DNA of 62,982 nt, taken from Candidatus Sumerlaeota bacterium. GTDB taxonomy: Bacteria; Bacillota; SLNR01. Position numbers and translations under genes: made by a program. The number at the start of each line of letters is the position of its first letter. The stretch's first letter is position 1. Shown here piece after piece: positions 60,907 to 62,982 of the stretch. Under the pieces are notes generated by a model. It saw only the letters and a program-made list of their open reading frames with translations. It was not told the DNA's origin and did no database searches. Location of the stretch: contig SLNR01000033.1 in assembly GCA_007132905.1 (NCBI GenBank), forward strand, positions 1 to 62,982. Direction: 5' to 3'.

Positions 60907-61824
60907 TTGACGAAGTATATTGTACGTAGACTTCAGCAGTCCGTGCTGGTCATTTTTGGAGTTTCGTTGGTGGTTTTCTTTATCATGCATATGACGGGTG
61001 ACCCTGCCACTCTTATGCTACCTTTGGATGCCACAGCCGAGGAAGTTTATCAGTTTAAGGAATCTTTGGGGTTAAATGATCCTCTTCCTACCCAGTATTT
61101 TCGTTTTCTCGGCGGAGCCGTGCAGGGTGATTTCGGGAACTCACTTCGACATAATTCTCCGGCTCTGCCGTTGGTGATGGAACGCCTTCCGGCAACATTT
61201 CAGCTGACATTTTTGGCTATGGCTATTGCTGTTTTCATCGCGATACCCATTGGGGTTATTTCAGCCACCAGGCGGTATTCCATTTTTGACTATGTGGGAA
61301 CCGTAGGTGGTCTTCTGGGCCAATCGATGCCGGTCTTTTGGCTGGGTATAATGTTAATTTTGCTTTTCGGTGTTCAACTTCAGGTATTGCCGACTTCCGG
61401 TAGAGGAACTTTTGCACATTTAATACTGCCGGCCATCACTCTGGGAACTTATTCCACAGCCACCATCATGAGGCTTTTACGATCAGGGATGGTAGAAGTA
61501 TTAAAGCAGGATTATATAAAAACAGCCCAATCGAAGGGTCTTTCGGAGAAAGTTGTCATTTATAAGCATGCACTCAAGAATGCTCTTATTCCTGTAGCGA
61601 CAGTTATTGGACTCCAGTTCGGGGCTTTGCTCGGCGGAGCCGTGATCACAGAGACAATTTTTGCTTGGCCCGGTGTCGGGCGGCTTGCGATCCAAGCCAT
61701 TAACAATCGGGATCTTCCCTTAGTCCAGTCTATTGTCTTTATTATGGCTTCATCGATTGTTTTAATCAATTTGCTGACGGACGTGGCTTATACCTATCTA
61801 GATCCAAGAATACGATATGATTAG
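60907..61824 (+). CDS. Peptide ABC transporter permease (DppB/OppB type)
   Basis: TKYIVRRLQQSVLVIFGVSLVVFFIMHMTGDP, EAA-loop TAQSKGLSEKVVIYKHALKNALIPVATVIGLQFGALLGGAVITETIF; TTG at 60907 likely (ORF track begins at GTG 60898). Confidence 0.93.
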   Translation: MTKYIVRRLQQSVLVIFGVSLVVFFIMHMTGDPATLMLPLDATAEEVYQFKESLGLNDPLPTQYFRFLGGAVQGDFGNSLRHNSPALPLVMERLPATFQLTFLAMAIAVFIAIPIGVISATRRYSIFDYVGTVGGLLGQSMPVFWLGIMLILLFGVQLQVLPTSGRGTFAHLILPAITLGTYSTATIMRLLRSGMVEVLKQDYIKTAQSKGLSEKVVIYKHALKNALIPVATVIGLQFGALLGGAVITETIFAWPGVGRLAIQAINNRDLPLVQSIVFIMASSIVLINLLTDVAYTYLDPRIRYD

Positions 61825-61837
61825 GAGGTGGTGAAAA

Positions 61838-62776
61838 ATGGATGATTACATTGGAACCGTATTGAAAAGACAGAAGGAAGAGGAAGTGGTAGAAGAGGAA
61901 AAGACTCCTTCTGAAACGTCGATAAAGGTTCGCAGAGCGCTGAAAGGATTGGTTAAAAATAAGGCTGCACTCGTTGGGGCGTGTATTTTGGTGGCAGTAG
62001 TGGCAGTTGCTTTAATGGCATCTGTTATTTCACCCTATGATCCTAATTCTCAAAATTTAGCTCTGAGGCTTACTCCGCCGGCTTGGGCTGAAGGGGGAAG
62101 CATCTCCCATGTTTTAGGGACGGATCATCTAGGTAGAGATATATTAAGCAGGCTATTTTTTGGAGCAAGGATTTCCTTAATGGTAGGGGCGGTGGCGGTC
62201 GTTATTTCAGGTTTCCTGGGAACTACATTAGGTCTGTTATCAGGTTTCTATGGGAATAAGGTAGATACGTTTATCATGCGGCTGGCCGATATACAGCTAG
62301 CTTTCCCCTTTATATTGCTTGCTTTGGCTGTTATGGCCGTCCTTGGTAGCGGACTTCGTAATGTTATCATTGTATTAGGCGTAACCGGTTGGGTAATGTA
62401 CGGTCGAGTTGTTCGAAGCGAAGTAATTTCGATTAGAGAAAAAGAATATGTGGAAGCTTCAAGAGCCATCGGGAATAAAGATATCCAGATTATGATGAAG
62501 CATATTCTTCCCAATATTATCAGTACCATCGTGATCATTGGTACTTTGGAAGTAGCCAGGGTTATTATTGCAGAATCAGCCCTGACCTTTTTGGGTTTGG
62601 GTGTGGAACCCTCCATACCAACCTGGGGGAGCATGCTTTCTGATGGCAGAGAGTATATTTCTAATGCCTGGTGGGTAGCTACCTTTCCTGGTTTGGCGAT
62701 CATGTTTACGGTTTTGGGTATCAATCTTGTTGGTGACTGGCTCAGAGACACCCTCGATCCACGTCTAAAAACTTAA
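61838..62776 (+). CDS. Peptide ABC transporter permease (DppC/OppC type)
   Basis: LGTDHLGRDILSRLFFGARISLMVG, VEASRAIGNKDIQIMMKHILPNIISTIVIIGTLEVARVIIAESALTFLGLGVEPSIPTWG. Confidence 0.94.
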   Translation: MDDYIGTVLKRQKEEEVVEEEKTPSETSIKVRRALKGLVKNKAALVGACILVAVVAVALMASVISPYDPNSQNLALRLTPPAWAEGGSISHVLGTDHLGRDILSRLFFGARISLMVGAVAVVISGFLGTTLGLLSGFYGNKVDTFIMRLADIQLAFPFILLALAVMAVLGSGLRNVIIVLGVTGWVMYGRVVRSEVISIREKEYVEASRAIGNKDIQIMMKHILPNIISTIVIIGTLEVARVIIAESALTFLGLGVEPSIPTWGSMLSDGREYISNAWWVATFPGLAIMFTVLGINLVGDWLRDTLDPRLKT

Positions 62777-62861
62777 ATGACAGACGGCTTTATTCATAGT
62801 TTTACGATAAACGGAAGCCCAAAAATATATAGAAGCATATTTTATCGTCATAAAGTATCTC

Positions 62862-62889
62862 AACACCCGAAAGGGTGTTTTCTTTTTAT
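62862..62889 (+). terminator. Rho-independent terminator closing the permease transcription unit
   Basis: AACACCC-gaaa-GGGTGTT then TTCTTTTT. Confidence 0.85.
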
Positions 62890-62982
62890 CGAGAAGAATA
62901 AATGTAGAATACGAGCAAGTTTTATAGGAGATGATGATGGAGATGAAAGACAAAAATAACAAGAAAAACCCGCCGATAAAAA

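Overview
The window is a gene-dense chromosomal segment, apparently from an anaerobic, amino-acid/peptide-fermenting Firmicute (Clostridia-like). This lineage call is inferred from gene content and order only. Almost all genes are on the + strand. From left to right: a TAXI-type TRAP solute-binding protein (- strand); acpS-nnr-alr; a methylmalonyl-CoA operon (split B12 mutase, MeaB, epimerase, Na+-pumping decarboxylase); peptidase/asparaginase genes; BON and DUF362 proteins; a TPP riboswitch with thiDN-thiM-thiE; UDG, argS, the t6A genes with rimI and a c-di-AMP receptor-like gene; a radical SAM/PDZ protein; an NfnAB/SudAB-like pair; 2-oxoacid dehydrogenase E1 alpha/beta; an HpcH aldolase; a BadF/DUF2229 activase trio; a VOR-type 2-oxoacid:ferredoxin oxidoreductase; a gamma-carbonic anhydrase; butyrate kinase and PduL; CIRCE-groESL; guaA; pcrA-ligA; and a split oligopeptide ABC transporter flanking gatCAB. 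The strongest regulatory find is at 60258-60735. A near-consensus sigma-A promoter starts transcription at a ykkC subtype-2 aptamer (features favour the ppGpp class) with its own terminator, followed immediately by a full T-box leader with a second terminator. Both lie upstream of a short unit encoding only the two peptide permease subunits, so the arrangement looks like a two-input starvation gate. Other notable items are a same-orientation DnaA-box cluster (27409-27503), a TPP riboswitch with a 24-nt insertion in its pyrophosphate-sensing arm, and a radical SAM protein with an unusual domain order. No CRISPR array, transposon, rRNA or tRNA gene was found. Family names come from reading the translated proteins; no database search was run.
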